Positions 46,022 through 59,579 of a stretch of DNA of 64,000 nt are shown one piece after another. The notes under the pieces were generated by a model. It worked only from the letters and a program-made list of their open reading frames with translations, was not told the origin of the DNA and ran no database searches. A program made the translations under genes and the position numbers. This DNA is from Filosporella fistucella. Its lineage: Eukaryota; Ascomycota; Leotiomycetes; Helotiales. The stretch's first letter is position 1, and every line of letters starts with the position of its first letter. The stretch spans positions 1,302,001-1,366,000 of the forward strand of contig JAQJZZ010000020.1 of assembly GCA_030077755.1 (NCBI GenBank), given 5' to 3'.

Positions 46022-49000
46022 TTTATTATTTATTTTAATAAATATTATTTAACTTAAGACTGCCTTTTTTTTTAAAAAAAAATACCTTTAATTATAATTA
46101 AGGCTTTTAAAAAATGAGAAATAAATATAATCTTAATTATATTAATAATTTTAAAATAAAATAAAATAAAATAAAATTAAGAAATTAATTTAAAAGTAAA
46201 TATAAAAGGAATTTAAATTATTTTAAAATATATTTTAAAAGGTCTTTTTCCTTTAATTAAAAATTTTATATTATTTTTATATTAAATTTAATAATATTAT
46301 AATTTGCTTTTATATATAATTTTATATATAATAATTTGAATAAGGTTTAAAAAACTTTAATATAAAATTATATTTTTATAAATTAAAATAATAAGCTAAA
46401 ATTATACTTAAATATTTAGGCTTAATTTTTTTTAATAATTTTAAATAAAAATTTAAAATATTAAAAGTATGCTTGATATAAACTTATAATATATTAAATT
46501 AAATATTTAAAATAATACAATTTTTTTAAGAAGAAATAAAAAAGATTCTTACTTTCTTTAATTATTAAAAATAAAAATAAAATAAAAATAGAATAAAACC
46601 TAATAAATATAAAAAGGTAAAGCTTTAATTAAATCTATATCAATTTTTTTTAAAATATATATAAAAGAAATTTAATATTAAAGTATTAATATAAGTATTA
46701 ACTTAATTTATAAATATAAGATCTTAAAGGAATTAATAAATATATTCTTAAGACTTAAATAATTAATATATAATTTTAAAAAATAGAATAAATAGAATAA
46801 ATAAAAATATAAGTAATTAATTATTATATAATTCCATAATTAGCTTATATTTTAAGTATTTTTTCTTTTTCTTTTATAGCTTTCTTAGCTTTTATAATAT
46901 AAATATTTTTCTTATTTATTTTATTATTTCCTTTTCCTTTATAATATTAGATTTTATAATAATAAGGTTTATAATTAAAAAAAGAAATAAAATAATAAGT
47001 AAAAGTGCTTTTTTATTATTTATCCTTTATATTATTATATTAATATTAAAGGTTTTTATAAGAATTTATTCTTATATTATAATATTATTTAATATTTAAG
47101 CTAAATTAAAATAATTATGTTTTTGAAATATTTTAAAAAGGAAAATAAGAAATAAATTATAAAATTAACAAAAGTAAATAATAGAAAAATATAAAAAAAT
47201 AATATTAAAAAAAGAAATATAATTTAAAACTTATATTTTTTACTTAATTCCTTAAGAAAATTATTTTTATTTTTTACTTTAAAGCTAATTGTAAAATACT
47301 TTAAAATATAAAAATAAATATTTTCTTTTTAAATTATATTTTTATTAATTTATTAACAAGTATTAATTAATTAACTTAAGGTTTTTATTAGCTAAGTTAA
47401 GAATATATTTATATATATATAAGGAATTTAGTTTATTTATATAATTTAATATTATATTTTCTTATCTTTTTATCTTTAAATTATAAGAAAATAAATATAA
47501 ATTGCTAATAGCTTTTTTTTATTTTCCTTATTTACTTAATTAATTATTTTAATTATAAATGAATTAATTTAAGTTTTTATTAATTTCTTAAATTTACTAA
47601 ATTAATTAGCTTTAAAATTTAAAGTTTAATTTATTTTAAAGAAATTATTATATATTTTAAAGTTAATAATATTATAAGAGCCTTAATTCCTTTATTAAAT
47701 ATTATTCTTATAAATAATAAAATTAGTAAAAAATATTTAAAAAAATATAATTTATTTATTAATTTAAAAATAAGTCTTTATGCTTATTTAAATAAGATGA
47801 AGGTATTTTATAATTTTATTTAATAGCTTATTAAGTTTAAGAAATATAAATTATATTAATTTAATAATAATAAATTATAAAATATTTTATAAAGTCTTTA
47901 ATAAAATCTATAATTTAATTTTTTTTATTATATATTCGCTCTTAAGTATAATTAAAAGCTTTTAAGATAATTAAATTTTTTATATTTTAAAATAAAATTA
48001 TAAGTTAAGCATTATTAATAGCTTTAATATTATTTAAAAGAAAGCTATTAATAAGTAAATTAGGCTATATATAAAAAGAATATAAAAGGTTATTTATAAT
48101 AAATATATTATAATTTTCTTTTTAAAGAATTTATAAATTTATATATTAAAATAAAAATTTGTTAGATAATTAAATATTATTATATTAATCAATTACAATA
48201 AATATGAATAAAATTAAATAGATAATTAATAAGCGATTAAATTTATAATTAAAAATTAAAAGATTAATTAAAAACCCTAATATATCAAAAGCAAGCTAAC
48301 TTAATTTAATTAAAATTAATAAAAACTTTATATTATTATAATTAAATTCCTTTAATTTTTCTTATATTATTTATATATAAAGGAATATCTTTTAATACCC
48401 TTGAAAAATACTTAAAAACTTTTATAAGAATAAATTGTTAGATTTATAATTATTAAATTTTTCTTTAAAGAGAAAAAAAAAAAAAAAGAAGGGAGAAAAC
48501 TTTTTTAAGAAAAGATTTCTCATAATCTAACCGTAATAAGGTATTATAAAATTATATTTAGGCTCATTAATATTATTATTACTTATATTATAAGTTACAG
48601 CTTCCTATTATGGCTTAGCGTCTTTATATAAATATTTTTAGGTTTTTTAAACTTTTAAAAAGTTTTAATAACTTTGGATTTTTAATTAATTAGCTAAATT
48701 GATATAATGTATTACGCGTTCTTATATGTAATTATTAATTAATAATATTATATAGCTTATTATATTATTAATATTAATAATGGATTTCTAATTAATAAAA
48801 TTTATTAAAATTAATTATTTGAATATTTAAATCGAGTTAATTCTTATATTTAAGAATTAAATAAAAAGTTAAGTAAAAAATATACTTATTATTATTATTC
48901 CTTATTAATAAGCCTTATAGCTTAAGCGATTCTTTTACTCTCCTTTTATATATATATATATATAATAAAGGTTTACCCCTTATTTATATTATATATTATA

Positions 49001-50031
49001 TATCTTATAGGTTATAAGCCCGGATTTTTGCTAATCGCTAAATAAGAAGTAATATTACTTTTACTTCTAATTCAAGATTATTAAGTGATTTAAACCCTAT
49101 TTAAAGCCTTAATATAAATATATATTACTACTTATAATAAAATCTGTGGCTTGCGTCCCTAAGACTAAGTTTAAGCGAGGGAATAAGCTTAAACCTCTAG
49201 AAGCTATTAGGATTTATATCCCCTATATATAAGACCATAGCGGTTATATAGCCTAATTCTCATACCAAGGTTCCCACCTTATATTTACTTATTTATAGCC
49301 TTAGAGGAGGTATAAATAAAAAATAAAGGCGTGGCTATTCTATTATAAATAGTTTAAATTATATTAATTATATATTTAATATAATTTATAAAAAGGCATC
49401 CTCGGAGAGGGTTAAATTATATTAAATATTACATTTATTAATATAAAGAAAATTGCCTTAAGTAATTCTTATTATTATTAATAATAATAAGTATATTTGA
49501 ATGAATATATTAAAATAATAATAATAAAAGTGAAAGAAATAATAAGTAGTTAATAAGAACTATAAAAAGACCTTATAAAATAAAGCAATTATAAGGGCAT
49601 AAGGATAATTAAATAATTATTATTTAATAATTATTAATAATTAATCTTATTAAGTTACTATTATGAGATTTAAAAATAATTATTAAAATCTCAATTCTTT
49701 ATTATTTATTTTTAAATAAATATAAGGATTATAATAAGAATTATTATATTATATATTAATTAAGGTCTTATTAAATTATAATTGATTTATATATCAATTT
49801 ATTAAAAGTAAATTTTTTAATAAATTTTTAAATTTTTTTTAAAAAATTACTATTATTTAAAAAGTAACTTCAATATAATAAGGATATTAAATTAGTTTTA
49901 ATAATTAAATAATTATTCTTAAGTTATTATAACAAAAATAAGCTATTATTAGCTTATTATATTGTTTCTTAAGTTATACTTATTATAATTATATTATAAC
50001 TTAAGAATAATAATATTAATATTACTAATAA
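46022..50031. repeat. AT-rich RIP-type desert
   Basis: Four kilobases with almost no G or C (7 of 60 bases in the line starting 46,201) and no gene. TpA is very frequent and CpA rare by eye, as expected after heavy repeat-induced point mutation. A slightly less degraded stretch at 48,930-49,440 may be an old LTR of the copia element downstream, but I cannot pair it with another copy in the window. Confidence 0.7.
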
Positions 50032-50900
50032 ATGGCTTCCTTTAAAGGACCTAAATTAATAGGTAAATCTAATTATATAAAATGGCTTAATAAAGCTAAG
50101 CTATTTCTAGAAATAAATGGTTATATGGCTTATATAAATAACACTATTAACCCACCTAATAAATCGCTTTATTACAAAGATAATAAGCCCATAACTCCTG
50201 AATTAAGAGTTAAATATAAGGAAAGATATAGCGATTTTATTAAAAATAATAATAAGGCCTTAGGTGCTATTAAATCTATTATATCCTTAGAAAATATAAA
50301 TAGATTTAAGGATAAAAATAGTGCTAAGCTTCTTTGGGAAGCGATTAAAGCCACTTATAGCGATTCTAGCTTTGAATTAATTGATAAATATTTAAATCAA
50401 TTAATAAAAGCTAATTATACTTCTTTTAAAAATATAAACGAATATACGGCTAGTATATAAAGCTCGGCTATTTATTTAAAAAAAATTAGGCTATAAAATG
50501 CCAAATCCCTTTATAGCTTAGATTATATTTAAGGGATTAAATAATAATTTTAATTCGCTAATTAGTTGAAAATATAAAGAAATTAATAATAACTTAAGTA
50601 ATATTAATATTAATAAATTAATTAGCGAATTAATCGCCAAAGAAAGCCGTTTTAATAATAATTTAAAAGCTAATAAGACTTTTAAATATTATAAAAATAA
50701 AAATAATAAGAATAATATTACTTATTATAAATATTATAATAAAGAAGAGCACTTAGAATCCAAGTATTTTATTAAATATCCTAAATTAAGAAATTTTAAT
50801 TCTAATTCTAATTCTTTTAAGAATAAGAATAAAAATAAGAATAAAAATAAAAAGTATTTTAATAAAAGTAATAATTCAGATAAAAACCCTTATATCTGCT
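50032..50900 (+). pseudogene. Copia gag remnant with zinc knuckle lacking all cysteines
   Basis: The first 142 codons (50032-50460) are open and match copia gag: KLIGKSNYIKWLNKAKLFLE, KLLWEAIKATYSD. After several stops, a CX2CX4HX4C-type zinc knuckle is recognisable near 50,727-50,768. There all three cysteine positions read Tyr and a Gly position reads Glu, as expected from G-to-A changes. The His remains. Confidence 0.8.
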
Positions 50901-51331
50901 ATTAATAATAATAAAATAATTTTAGACTCAGGTGTATTTAACCATTATACGCCTAATAGGAATTGGCTTATTAATTATAAGCTAGTTAATAATTCCTTTA
51001 TTATTATTGCAAATGGATTTAAATTAGCTATTATATTAAAGGAATAAGTAATATACTTATTTTAGCTAATAATAAGGAAATATTAATTAAAGGGATTAAT
51101 TATATCCCAAATTTAAAAGCTATTTTATTATTTATTAAAACCCTTATAAATAAAGGATAGAATATTACTTTTAATAGTAATATAGCTAAAATAGTAAATA
51201 ATAAAAATATTATTATTATTATAGCAAATTGGATTAATAACGCATATTATCTAAATTTAAAAATTGATAATAAATATTTAAAAAACGTTATTTATCAAGT
51301 AAATAAAAATATTAATATAAGTAAGTTTAAT

Positions 51332-52189
51332 ATGGATTTAATTCACAAAAGGCTAAATTACTTAAATAAAGATTATTTAATTAAAACAATAAATAGTATT
51401 AAAGCATATAAATTACCCGAAAATAGTAAAATTGATTTAAATAATTATAAATCTTATATTATAGGTAAAATAACTAAAAATATTAGTTATAAGCCTTTAA
51501 ATACAAATAAAGAGATTCTTACTTATTTTGATTTAAATATAGCCGGACCTTTTAAAATATTAGGCCTAAAAGGCGAGCATTATTTTATTACTTTTACTTA
51601 TAAAAGTAATAAAGCCGTTTATATTTATGATATTAAATATAAATCCGAAGCTATAGATAAATTAATAGAATTATATAATTTATTAAAAAATCAATTTGAT
51701 ATTACTATTAAAGGATTACATTCTAATAATGCAAAAGAATTTATCAATAATAAGTGGAATACTTTTATTAAAAATAAAGGAATTTATATTGATTTAATTA
51801 GCCCTTATAGCCAAGAACAAAATGGTATAAGTGAGCGATTAAATCGATATATATTAGAAAGGCTAATAACTATATGCTATAATAAAAATATTCCCTTATA
51901 TCTCTGGCCTTATTTAATTAAATCTATTATAAATATTAAAAATAGGATATATAATAGTTCTATTAATAATATTCCTTATATATCAATTTTTAAAGATAAA
52001 CCCGATATATCGCATATTAGAGTATTAGGCTCCTTATGCTATACTTTAATTCCTAAGGAAATAAGAGCTAATAAAGCTAATTTAGGAAAGCTAAATAATA
52101 AAGCTAATAGCGGTATATTAATAGGGTGGGAATCTTTTAATAATTACTTAGTTTATATCCCTACTTTAAATAAAGTAATAAGTAATTGA
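51332..52189 (+). pseudogene. Copia integrase remnant
   Basis: 285 open codons. The GAG-pre-integrase part includes IHKRLNYLNKDYLIKTI. The core reads YFDLNIAGPF with the first Asp present, then LHSNNAKEF, where the second catalytic Asp is Asn, and NGISERLNRYI, which keeps the Glu. The IAG..K..RANKANLGKL region resembles the usual C-terminal GWE block (GILIGWESFNNYLVY). The lost Asp makes it inactive. Confidence 0.85.
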
Positions 52190-52240
52190 GATATAATTAT
52201 TAAAGAAGATTTAATTTATAAAGATAAATATGAATTAAAT

Positions 52241-53632
52241 GTGGACTTTAATAAATTATTAAAAGAAGATTTAAAGGATTATAATTTTATTAAAAATTTA
52301 TTAAATAATCCTACTTTTAATAATAATAATCAAGATATTATTATTAAAGAAACTCCTTTAAATATCGATAATAAAGAAAATAATAATTTAGATATATTAG
52401 AAGTAAATAAATCTAATAATAATAAAAATAATAATAATATCAATATTAGCAATAATAGCGAAAATAGCGAAGAAGATGATTTAGATGAATTAAATAAAGA
52501 GTTTTATAAAGGACCTAAAACTCGATCTAAATTAAAAGAAACTAATTTTACTATTAATAATAGCTTATATAATTTGGCTTCCATAGCATATTTAACCTCT
52601 AAAATAGAGGGCGATAATAGTATTAAAGAAAATAATAATAAGGATTTAGAATCCGATAAAATTATTATTTATAAAAATCAATTAAAAGATAATACTATTA
52701 TTTTAGAGCCTAAATCTTATAAAGAAGCTATTAATGATAATAACCCTTATAAAGATTATTGGATTAAAGCTATGCAAAAAGAATTAAATACTTTAAATCT
52801 TAATAATACTTGGGATATTATTATTATTTCTAATAAATCTAATTATAATAATATAACACCTATTAAAACTAGGTGGGCTTATAAATTAAAAGATAATAAT
52901 AATAATTATTACGAATTTAAAGCTAAGTTTGTAGCTAAAGGCTTTGAGCAAATTTACGGTAAAGATTATATAGAGTCTTTTGCAGCCGTAATTAAGCAAA
53001 TAGCTTGGAAAATCATATTTGCCCTAGCTTTATTAAATAATTATTATATTTATAAAATCGATATGATTTCTGCTTTTACACAGGGAAATATAGACGCTAA
53101 AATAAGCTTATATTTACCCGAAGGCGTAAAAGATAATTTATTAATATTAAGTAATAAAATAAATAATTAAGAAGCTTTATATTTACAATTAAATAAAGCT
53201 TTATACGGATTAAAGCAATCTGCCCATATTTGGTATTTTATACTTATTAATAAATTAAAAGAATTAAATTATAAGCCCTTAAGTGCCAAAAGTTGTATTT
53301 TTATAAATAAGTCTATAAATATAATTATTTGTATTTACGTAAACGATTTAGCTATTATAGGCCCTAATAAGGATAATATTAGCATCCTTATAAAAACTCT
53401 TAAAAATTATTTTCAAATTAAAGAGTTAGGGATTATTAAAGATTATTTAGGAATAGATATTATTATAAATAATAATAATAATATTAATAAATCTTTAATA
53501 TTAAGCCAAGCTAAATATATAATTAAAATACTAGAAAAATATAATATAGCTAATTGTAATCCTATTAATATTCCTCTTAATATCAATTTAAAATTAATCC
53601 TTAATAAGGGACAAGCAAATAAAGAAGATATT
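52241..53632 (+). pseudogene. Copia reverse transcriptase remnant
   Basis: The first 309 codons are open to a stop at about 53,168. They contain ELNTLNLNNTWDIIII, TRWAYKLKDNNNNYYEFKAK, VAKGFEQIYGKDY and IDMISAFTQGNIDAKISLYL. After the stop, the reading continues with LNKALYGLKQSAHIWY and the active site, which reads YVND rather than YVDD. The sequence is cut before RNase H by the gypsy LTR. Confidence 0.85.
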
Positions 53633-53988
53633 TGTTACGGTCACAGGCTTATTATAAGACTAGGATAAGGAATACGCCGTCTCTTAATAGTTTTAGGAAC
53701 CGCGTAAGGAAAGTTATAAGGAAACGGTTATATAATGGATCCTTAAATCCCTATAAGCGAAATAATAAAGGGGAATCCACGGATTTAACCCTAAGGGATC
53801 CTGGGATTTAATTAAAAATAAAGGTTTTATATATAAGACTAGCACTTTTACCCTTAAATAGGAGCTTTATGCTTAACTTTAAATAATATTCTTTATATTT
53901 AATAATATTATAATTTAAACGTCTTTATAATATACCTATCCCTTATCTAGAAATATTATATAAGCATTAGCCTATATAATAATTATTA
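53633..53988 (+). repeat. LTR of gypsy copy A
   Basis: The start TGTTACGG...GGCTTATTATAAGA and the end (GCATTAGCCTATATAATAAT) match the reverse complements of the LTRs at 56,286 and 61,369. Length is about 355 bp. The 3' border is uncertain by a few bases. Confidence 0.75.
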
Positions 53989-54029
53989 TATTTTAAGTAC
54001 CTTTTTAAGGGATACCGATTCACTTAAAT

Positions 54030-55150
54030 AGCATATCCGGCAAAGCACTAGCAAATGTATTTAGCCCTAAGAGTAGCATTATAGGAACGCCCTTATTATT
54101 ATAGAGAATGGATAATAACGTTTTAATAAGGGATAGTGGCCCAAGCATTACCGAGTTTAACGCGTAGCTAGAGGAAATACTTAGGATTAAGCTATTAGAT
54201 ACCTTTATAAGGAATTAAAAGGAATTAGAAGCCTTTCTATTATAAGTGGAATTCTATATTTACTTTAATAATAATAAATTCCCTACGGATAAAAGCTACG
54301 CTTTATAAACATCTTCTTATTTTTGGGGAAAAGCTATAAAATGGATTTAGCCTTTCTTAATAAATTATTTTAAATACCTAAATACTTATGAAGTTATAAT
54401 AACCACGCAAAACATATTTAAGACGTGAAGAGGATTTAAGAAGGAGATTAAAAGAATATTTAAAGATATTAATAAAATTAAAATAATAAAAACCCACCTA
54501 TATGCACTAAAATAGACTAGGAGTATTATTAATTACTTTATAGACTTTTAGAAATATGCTAATTAGACTAAATAGGACGCGAGAATATTAATAAGCCATT
54601 ATAAATAAGGGTTAAAACCATATATTAGTATAAAACTTGCTCGCATGGAAAAATCACCTTAAAATATAATATCACTAATTAAATATACCATATAAATTAA
54701 TAACCGCATATATAAGTTTTATTGGGAATAGCAATCCTAAGGATATAGCAAGAAGAATTATTAAACCAATTTAGGAAAATAAAGAGGAAAAGCATAAGAG
54801 AACTATTAATTAAACCTAATAAAATTAAATACTATTTCTTAAGGAAATTATAGGAAACCCAAATTATTACCAGAAGTCTTAAAATTATAATATAAAAAGG
54901 GGCTTTACTTTAATTATAGACTCCCTAATCACGTCGCATTAATATATAAAGGGGAGAAAAAAGGGAATTAAAAAGAAAAGAAAACCTTAAATGCTATGGA
55001 AAAGAAAATGCCCTAAGCTATAAAAACCCTAATACCTATAAAATTAAAAGAAGCTTATATAATTAAATAATAGCCTAATATTTATTAGATAATAGAAGAA
55101 TAATTAAAGGAAGCCAAGATTAATACTTAATTAAAACCTAATGCTTAGAA
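54030..55150 (+). pseudogene. Gypsy copy A gag remnant
   Basis: Fragments read as gag in the + direction with many stops. At 54,906-54,947 a CX2CX4HX4C zinc knuckle is visible with every Cys replaced by Tyr (Y-FN-Y-RLPN-H-VALI-Y). The His is kept. Confidence 0.7.
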
Positions 55151-55832
55151 TAAAGAGCGAGGAATTAAATATAAGGCATTTAATAAAGGAATCTAGCGCG
55201 CGGACTTTAAGGATTAATATATTATTAAATATTAGCTCTATAAGAGGGTTTATTAAAAAGACCCCTAAGTAGGAGAATTATAAGAGATAGTTTAAAGAAA
55301 AGATACTTTAACCTATTAAAACCGTGAATAGCGAATAATAAGAGTTAAGGATAATAAAATAATTATATTTAAAAAACCATTTAAGGTCGAGTTAGGAAGG
55401 CTAACCTAAGGAATATTTTAGAGGCTAATGGAAATTAATAAGAAAGGAATACTTTAATAAAGCTTTTATAAATATAAAGTATAAAATTAAATATATAGCA
55501 CTTATTAGACTCGCTTTAAGGAAGCAGGACCTCTAGCCCCTTAACTTTATAAATATTAAACTTTATGCAAATAAAACGTAAAAAACCGCTTTTAATAAAA
55601 TAATATTATAAGAATATTATATAATAAAGGAATTATAAAAGGATTTATAAGACTAATACTTTATTTAAAAAAAATATATTAAGTTATATACTTAAATCCA
55701 AATATTTAAACCTGGACAGATATTAAAACCTAATAAATGGATACGGAAATCCGAGAAATAAATAAAAGCTAAAAGGTAAGAAAAGACCCTAACTATAAAT
55801 TAAGAAGGATTATTAGGGGCGAGATATGCGCT

Positions 55833-56054
55833 ATGGGAGGACTAAGCGAAAAACAATTATACCTAAGCATATATTTAAGGGGATATAAAGAATTAATTAA
55901 AGCAATAATAAATTATAAAGTAATAGGAAATTTTATATTATTAGAAACCATACTATTTATTAATATATTAACTAGGGTTGCTAAGGACCCATACTCGCTA
56001 TTAATAGTTAATAGATTATTGATTAATAACCGAGGAAGGTTAATTAATATATAA
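55833..56054 (+). pseudogene. Gypsy copy A fragment near the protease/RT junction
   Basis: A 73-codon open block (LYLSIYLRGYKELIKAIINY and following) whose reverse-complement homologue lies at about 60,475-60,690 in copy B. It belongs to the protease-to-RT part of the gypsy polyprotein. Confidence 0.6.
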
Positions 56055-56285
56055 ATGGTATCAACCCGTATAAGGATAGAGGAAGGGCATAAAAAAGAAA
56101 TATAATTTAATATTATTAAAATAAGATAATATTAAATTATCCTTAAAATGCTATAATTAAAATAATATAAGCCCACTATTAATTGGAAAGCAAGAATAAT
56201 AATCCTTAAGAATTACTTATATAATAAGATATTATAGGTTAAATATAAGAACTTAAAACTCAGCTAGCGAGAAGCATATATATAA

Positions 56286-56620
56286 TGGTTGCTATACGGG
56301 CCAATGCTTATATAATGATTCTGGGTAAGGGATAGGTGTATTATAAAGATGCTCTGGTTATAATATTACTAAGTATAAAGAATATTATTTAAAGTTAAGC
56401 ACGAAGCTCCTATTTAATAATAAAAGTGCTAATCTTATATAAAACCTTAATTCTTAATAGATCCTCCTAAGAGCTTAGGGCTCTAAAGCTCTTAGCACCT
56501 TAGATCCTAAGGGTCTAATAGGATTTAATTAGTCACGTGACCTAGGGTCTCCTTCCTAATAGGTGTCCCTATTAGCTAAGCCTATAGTTTATTAGTCTCG
56601 TGACTTATTAGTTATAATTG
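56286..56620 (-). repeat. 3' LTR of gypsy copy B
   Basis: Its beginning (TGGTTGCTATACGGGCCAAT) matches that of the LTR at 61,369. The middle differs (a run of AGAGCTTAGGGCTCTAAAGC type instead of GGATCC-rich sequence), so B and C are different LTR subfamilies. The outer border near 56,620 is approximate. Confidence 0.7.
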
Positions 56621-56939
56621 TAATATTATTCCCCTTTTAGGCTAATATGGTTTCTACGCTTAAATATATTAAAGGAAATATTAATAATCGTTTATAACTA
56701 TCTTTTTTTCTTATTATAATACTTAAGATTTTTAAATATAAATAATAAATGCTTTTTTCCAAAACTATTAATTCCTATAATTTACTTATTATATCATATT
56801 TTAATTATATTTAATACTAGCGCTAATGCGTGGTTTTAAATAAAAAGTCTTAATGGTATGGGGAATATATAAGGAGAGGCATAAAATGTAATGCTCTTTA
56901 AATATCCGTGAGTAATCTCTAAGGCCTTTAGGCTAAGGA

Positions 56940-57130
56940 GGATCGTTTAAAATTTAAACGGGATATAGCCTTTAAGGCTATTATAGCCGGCCTAGCTCGC
57001 GTTTATAAGCTTAAATAACGTTAATAAGAGCTACGCGATCGTGGCCGTGAAATGGTCTATAGGGGCCTATATACTCTTAATAAACTTAACGCTATGAAAG
57101 CTCGTGAATAAGGAGAAGCATAAAAGGTTA
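56940..57130 (+). pseudogene. RIP-damaged coding fragment on the opposite strand inside copy B
   Basis: The + strand reads AFKAIIAGLARVYKL, then after stops ELRDRGREMVYRGLYTLNKL, with stops where Gln codons would fit. The Arg/Glu/Leu-rich helical text differs from the gypsy polyprotein, which runs on the other strand. It resembles the C-terminal region of fungal DDE (pogo-like) transposases, but this assignment is weak. The matching interval of copy C lacks it. Confidence 0.4.
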
Positions 57131-58123
57131 TAATCTTTCTTATTTCCCGAGTTCCTCCTTCCTCTTATGCTCCTCCTAATTTCACCCCTTTTAGGGCGCC
57201 TTCCTCATCCTCGCATAAGGTTCTTCCCTTTACCCCTTTTAATAATATGGAGCTATTAGACTTTTTTAATAAGGCTTTTTAGGCGGATCTTGGTTTATTT
57301 AATAAAATTTATTAAGGAGTTCCAGGTAGCGAAGATTTAATTTAAGCTCTTATATATTCTTTAAATATAAGTAATCCTTTTACTTAATTAAATACTTGGC
57401 TATTTTATTAATCTTTTTATAATCTAAAATTCTTTTTATCTTATATTCCGCGAGTAGGTTAATTAATTTTATTTTAATATTAGGAATAAGTGATACTCTT
57501 AATAATATTAGTTTAAGGAAAGAAATGTGGAATATCAGGTATATCTTTATGCTCTTAGGTAATTAAAGTTAATAATTTATTAGTCCTTTAACTTTAATAA
57601 TTTTAAATGGTCCTAATTTCCTATGGTCTAATTTATTACTTAATCGCTTTATTTAAATATTATAATAAATTAAGTAAACTTTATCCCCTTTTTTAAGTAT
57701 AGGTTTTATATTATGTCCTTTATTATAATAAGACGCTAATCTTTTTATAAAGAATTATATATTTTTTACGAGTTCTTAATATAGCGATTTTAATTGGTTT
57801 ACCTATATAATAGCTTCTTTAGCTATAATCAAAGTTGGCTTGGGTATTTTATAAGCTATTAGGTTATAATTATAATTGGCATAAAACGGTGAGACCTAAA
57901 TCATTTCCGTGCTTATATTATTATATGCGAATTGCGTGGTAGGAAGCATTCTTACCTAATTATCTTGCTAATAATTTATATAATATTATAAATACGTTTT
58001 TATAATTTAATTTAAGCGTTCCATTTAACCATCCGTTTATGGGTAAAATAACGTTAATAGTTTATGCTTTATTTTAAGTAATATAATAAGTGTTATTTAG
58101 AATTTTAAAGTAAAAAGCTTATT

Positions 58124-58330
58124 TTAATCTAAAATAATTTCTTTTAATATCTTATAATTAATAACTATGACTTTTATAAATATATAAGCCAAGTCCTTAG
58201 CTATATTTACTTTTAGGTATAATATTATATATATATATTTAATAAGCCTATTTATGATAATAAGGATAAAGTCATATATCTTATTTATAATTAATTCTTT
58301 AAAAAGAGGGAGTTTAACCACAAAGTCCCA
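58124..58330 (-). pseudogene. Gypsy copy B integrase core remnant
   Basis: 65 open codons: KLPLFKELIINKIYDFILII, INRLIKYIYIIL, DLAYIFIKVIVINYKILKEI, ILD. This is the gypsy integrase core. The first catalytic Asp (family DRL) reads Asn here (INRL). Confidence 0.75.
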
Positions 58331-59579
58331 AATAATAGACTTTCATAATTATAAAGGCATTTCCGGTAACTTTAGCATACCCTTTAAAGCTTATTAGGAA
58401 GATTTATTTTAAATATAAGTATTATATATAATAATAATTTCTTTAACCATTTTCCTTATTCCCGGAAAGTAATAATCCGCGAATATTCTTTTTATTATTT
58501 TAAAGATACCCTAATATTTATAAGCTAATAGGCTATAATATTTAGCGATAAATTCCTTCCTAAGTGCCGGTAGCATAAATACTCGATTATTATATAATAG
58601 GATCCTATCCTTAAGCATAAATTATCCTTATATAATTATAATATCCTATTTATCTTTATCCCTTTAATATTCGTTTTATAGGCGCTTATCCTAAGGGCCC
58701 ATGCTTAGCTTGGCGAGTGCCGCTAATTCCATTTTATTATATATTAAGGATTCTCCTTTTTCCCTAAATATCATATAAGAAACGTGCGTCTTATTCCTGA
58801 GATATTTTGGTTTTTAGCTAAGGGCGTCCGCCCTAGCATTTTCTATTCCTTTTATATAAGAAATACGTAAATTAATAGTGGCTAGCGTCTCTGCCCACCG
58901 TACTTATCATTTATTTAATTCCTTTATTATAATAAAATAAACCAAGTTTTTATAATTTATTAATATTTAAATTAGATTAAGTGCACCCTTTAAGTATATT
59001 CTCTATTCCTTATAAGCATTTATAATTGCCAAGAATTCCTTATTATAAATCTTATAATTTAATTTTATTATTAATAATTTACGGGAATAATAAGCGATTA
59101 ATTACTATTTCCCTTACTCATTAGGCTAGCTAAGTATAACTCTAATAGCATAGTTAGAAGAGTCCATTTTAATCCTAATTAGTGATTAGGGGTTAAAAGT
59201 AATTAGGACCGGGGCCTTTATAAATGTTTTCTTGAGTTTTATAAAGCTTTTATTAGCTTTATTGCTCTATTTAAAGGTTAAGTCCTTTTTAGTTAACTCG
59301 GTTAATAGCGCTATTATATTCGAATATCCTTTAATAAATCTCTTATAATAGTTGGCGAATTCTAAGAAGGATTATACGTTTTTTATATAAGCTGGCTTTT
59401 TTTAATTAAGGACCATTTATACCTTGGCTAAATCCATTTTAAGCTTATTAATACTAATGATAAACCTAAGGAAAGTTACCTTTATTTAATAAAAGAAATA
59501 CTTCTTTAATTTAAGTCTAAAATTAATTAATTTAAGTGCTATTAATACGGCTTAAATATCCTTAACGTGTTATTAGGCG

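Larger units (their letters stand above)
50032..53632 (+). mobile_element. Degraded Ty1/copia retrotransposon, 3' end interrupted
   Basis: Domains are in copia order: gag, integrase, then reverse transcriptase/RNase H. The frames are open in long blocks but broken by stops, and codons are shifted to AT. The 3' end is cut at 53,632 by the LTR of a gypsy element, so the 3' LTR is not in the window. Confidence 0.85.
53633..56285 (+). mobile_element. Ty3/gypsy element copy A (5' LTR, gag and protease part)
   Basis: It begins with an LTR (TGTTACGG...) inside the copia element and continues through gag and the gag-pol junction region. It stops at 56,285, where copy B starts. Its 55,150-56,280 segment matches the reverse complement of 60,240-61,365 in copy B, which shows that A and B are the same family in opposite orientation. 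Confidence 0.8.

Noticed and set aside
49140..49440. Less degraded AT-region stretch as the copia 5' LTR
   Set aside because: There is no second copy in the window to define its ends, and the 3' LTR is lost from view.
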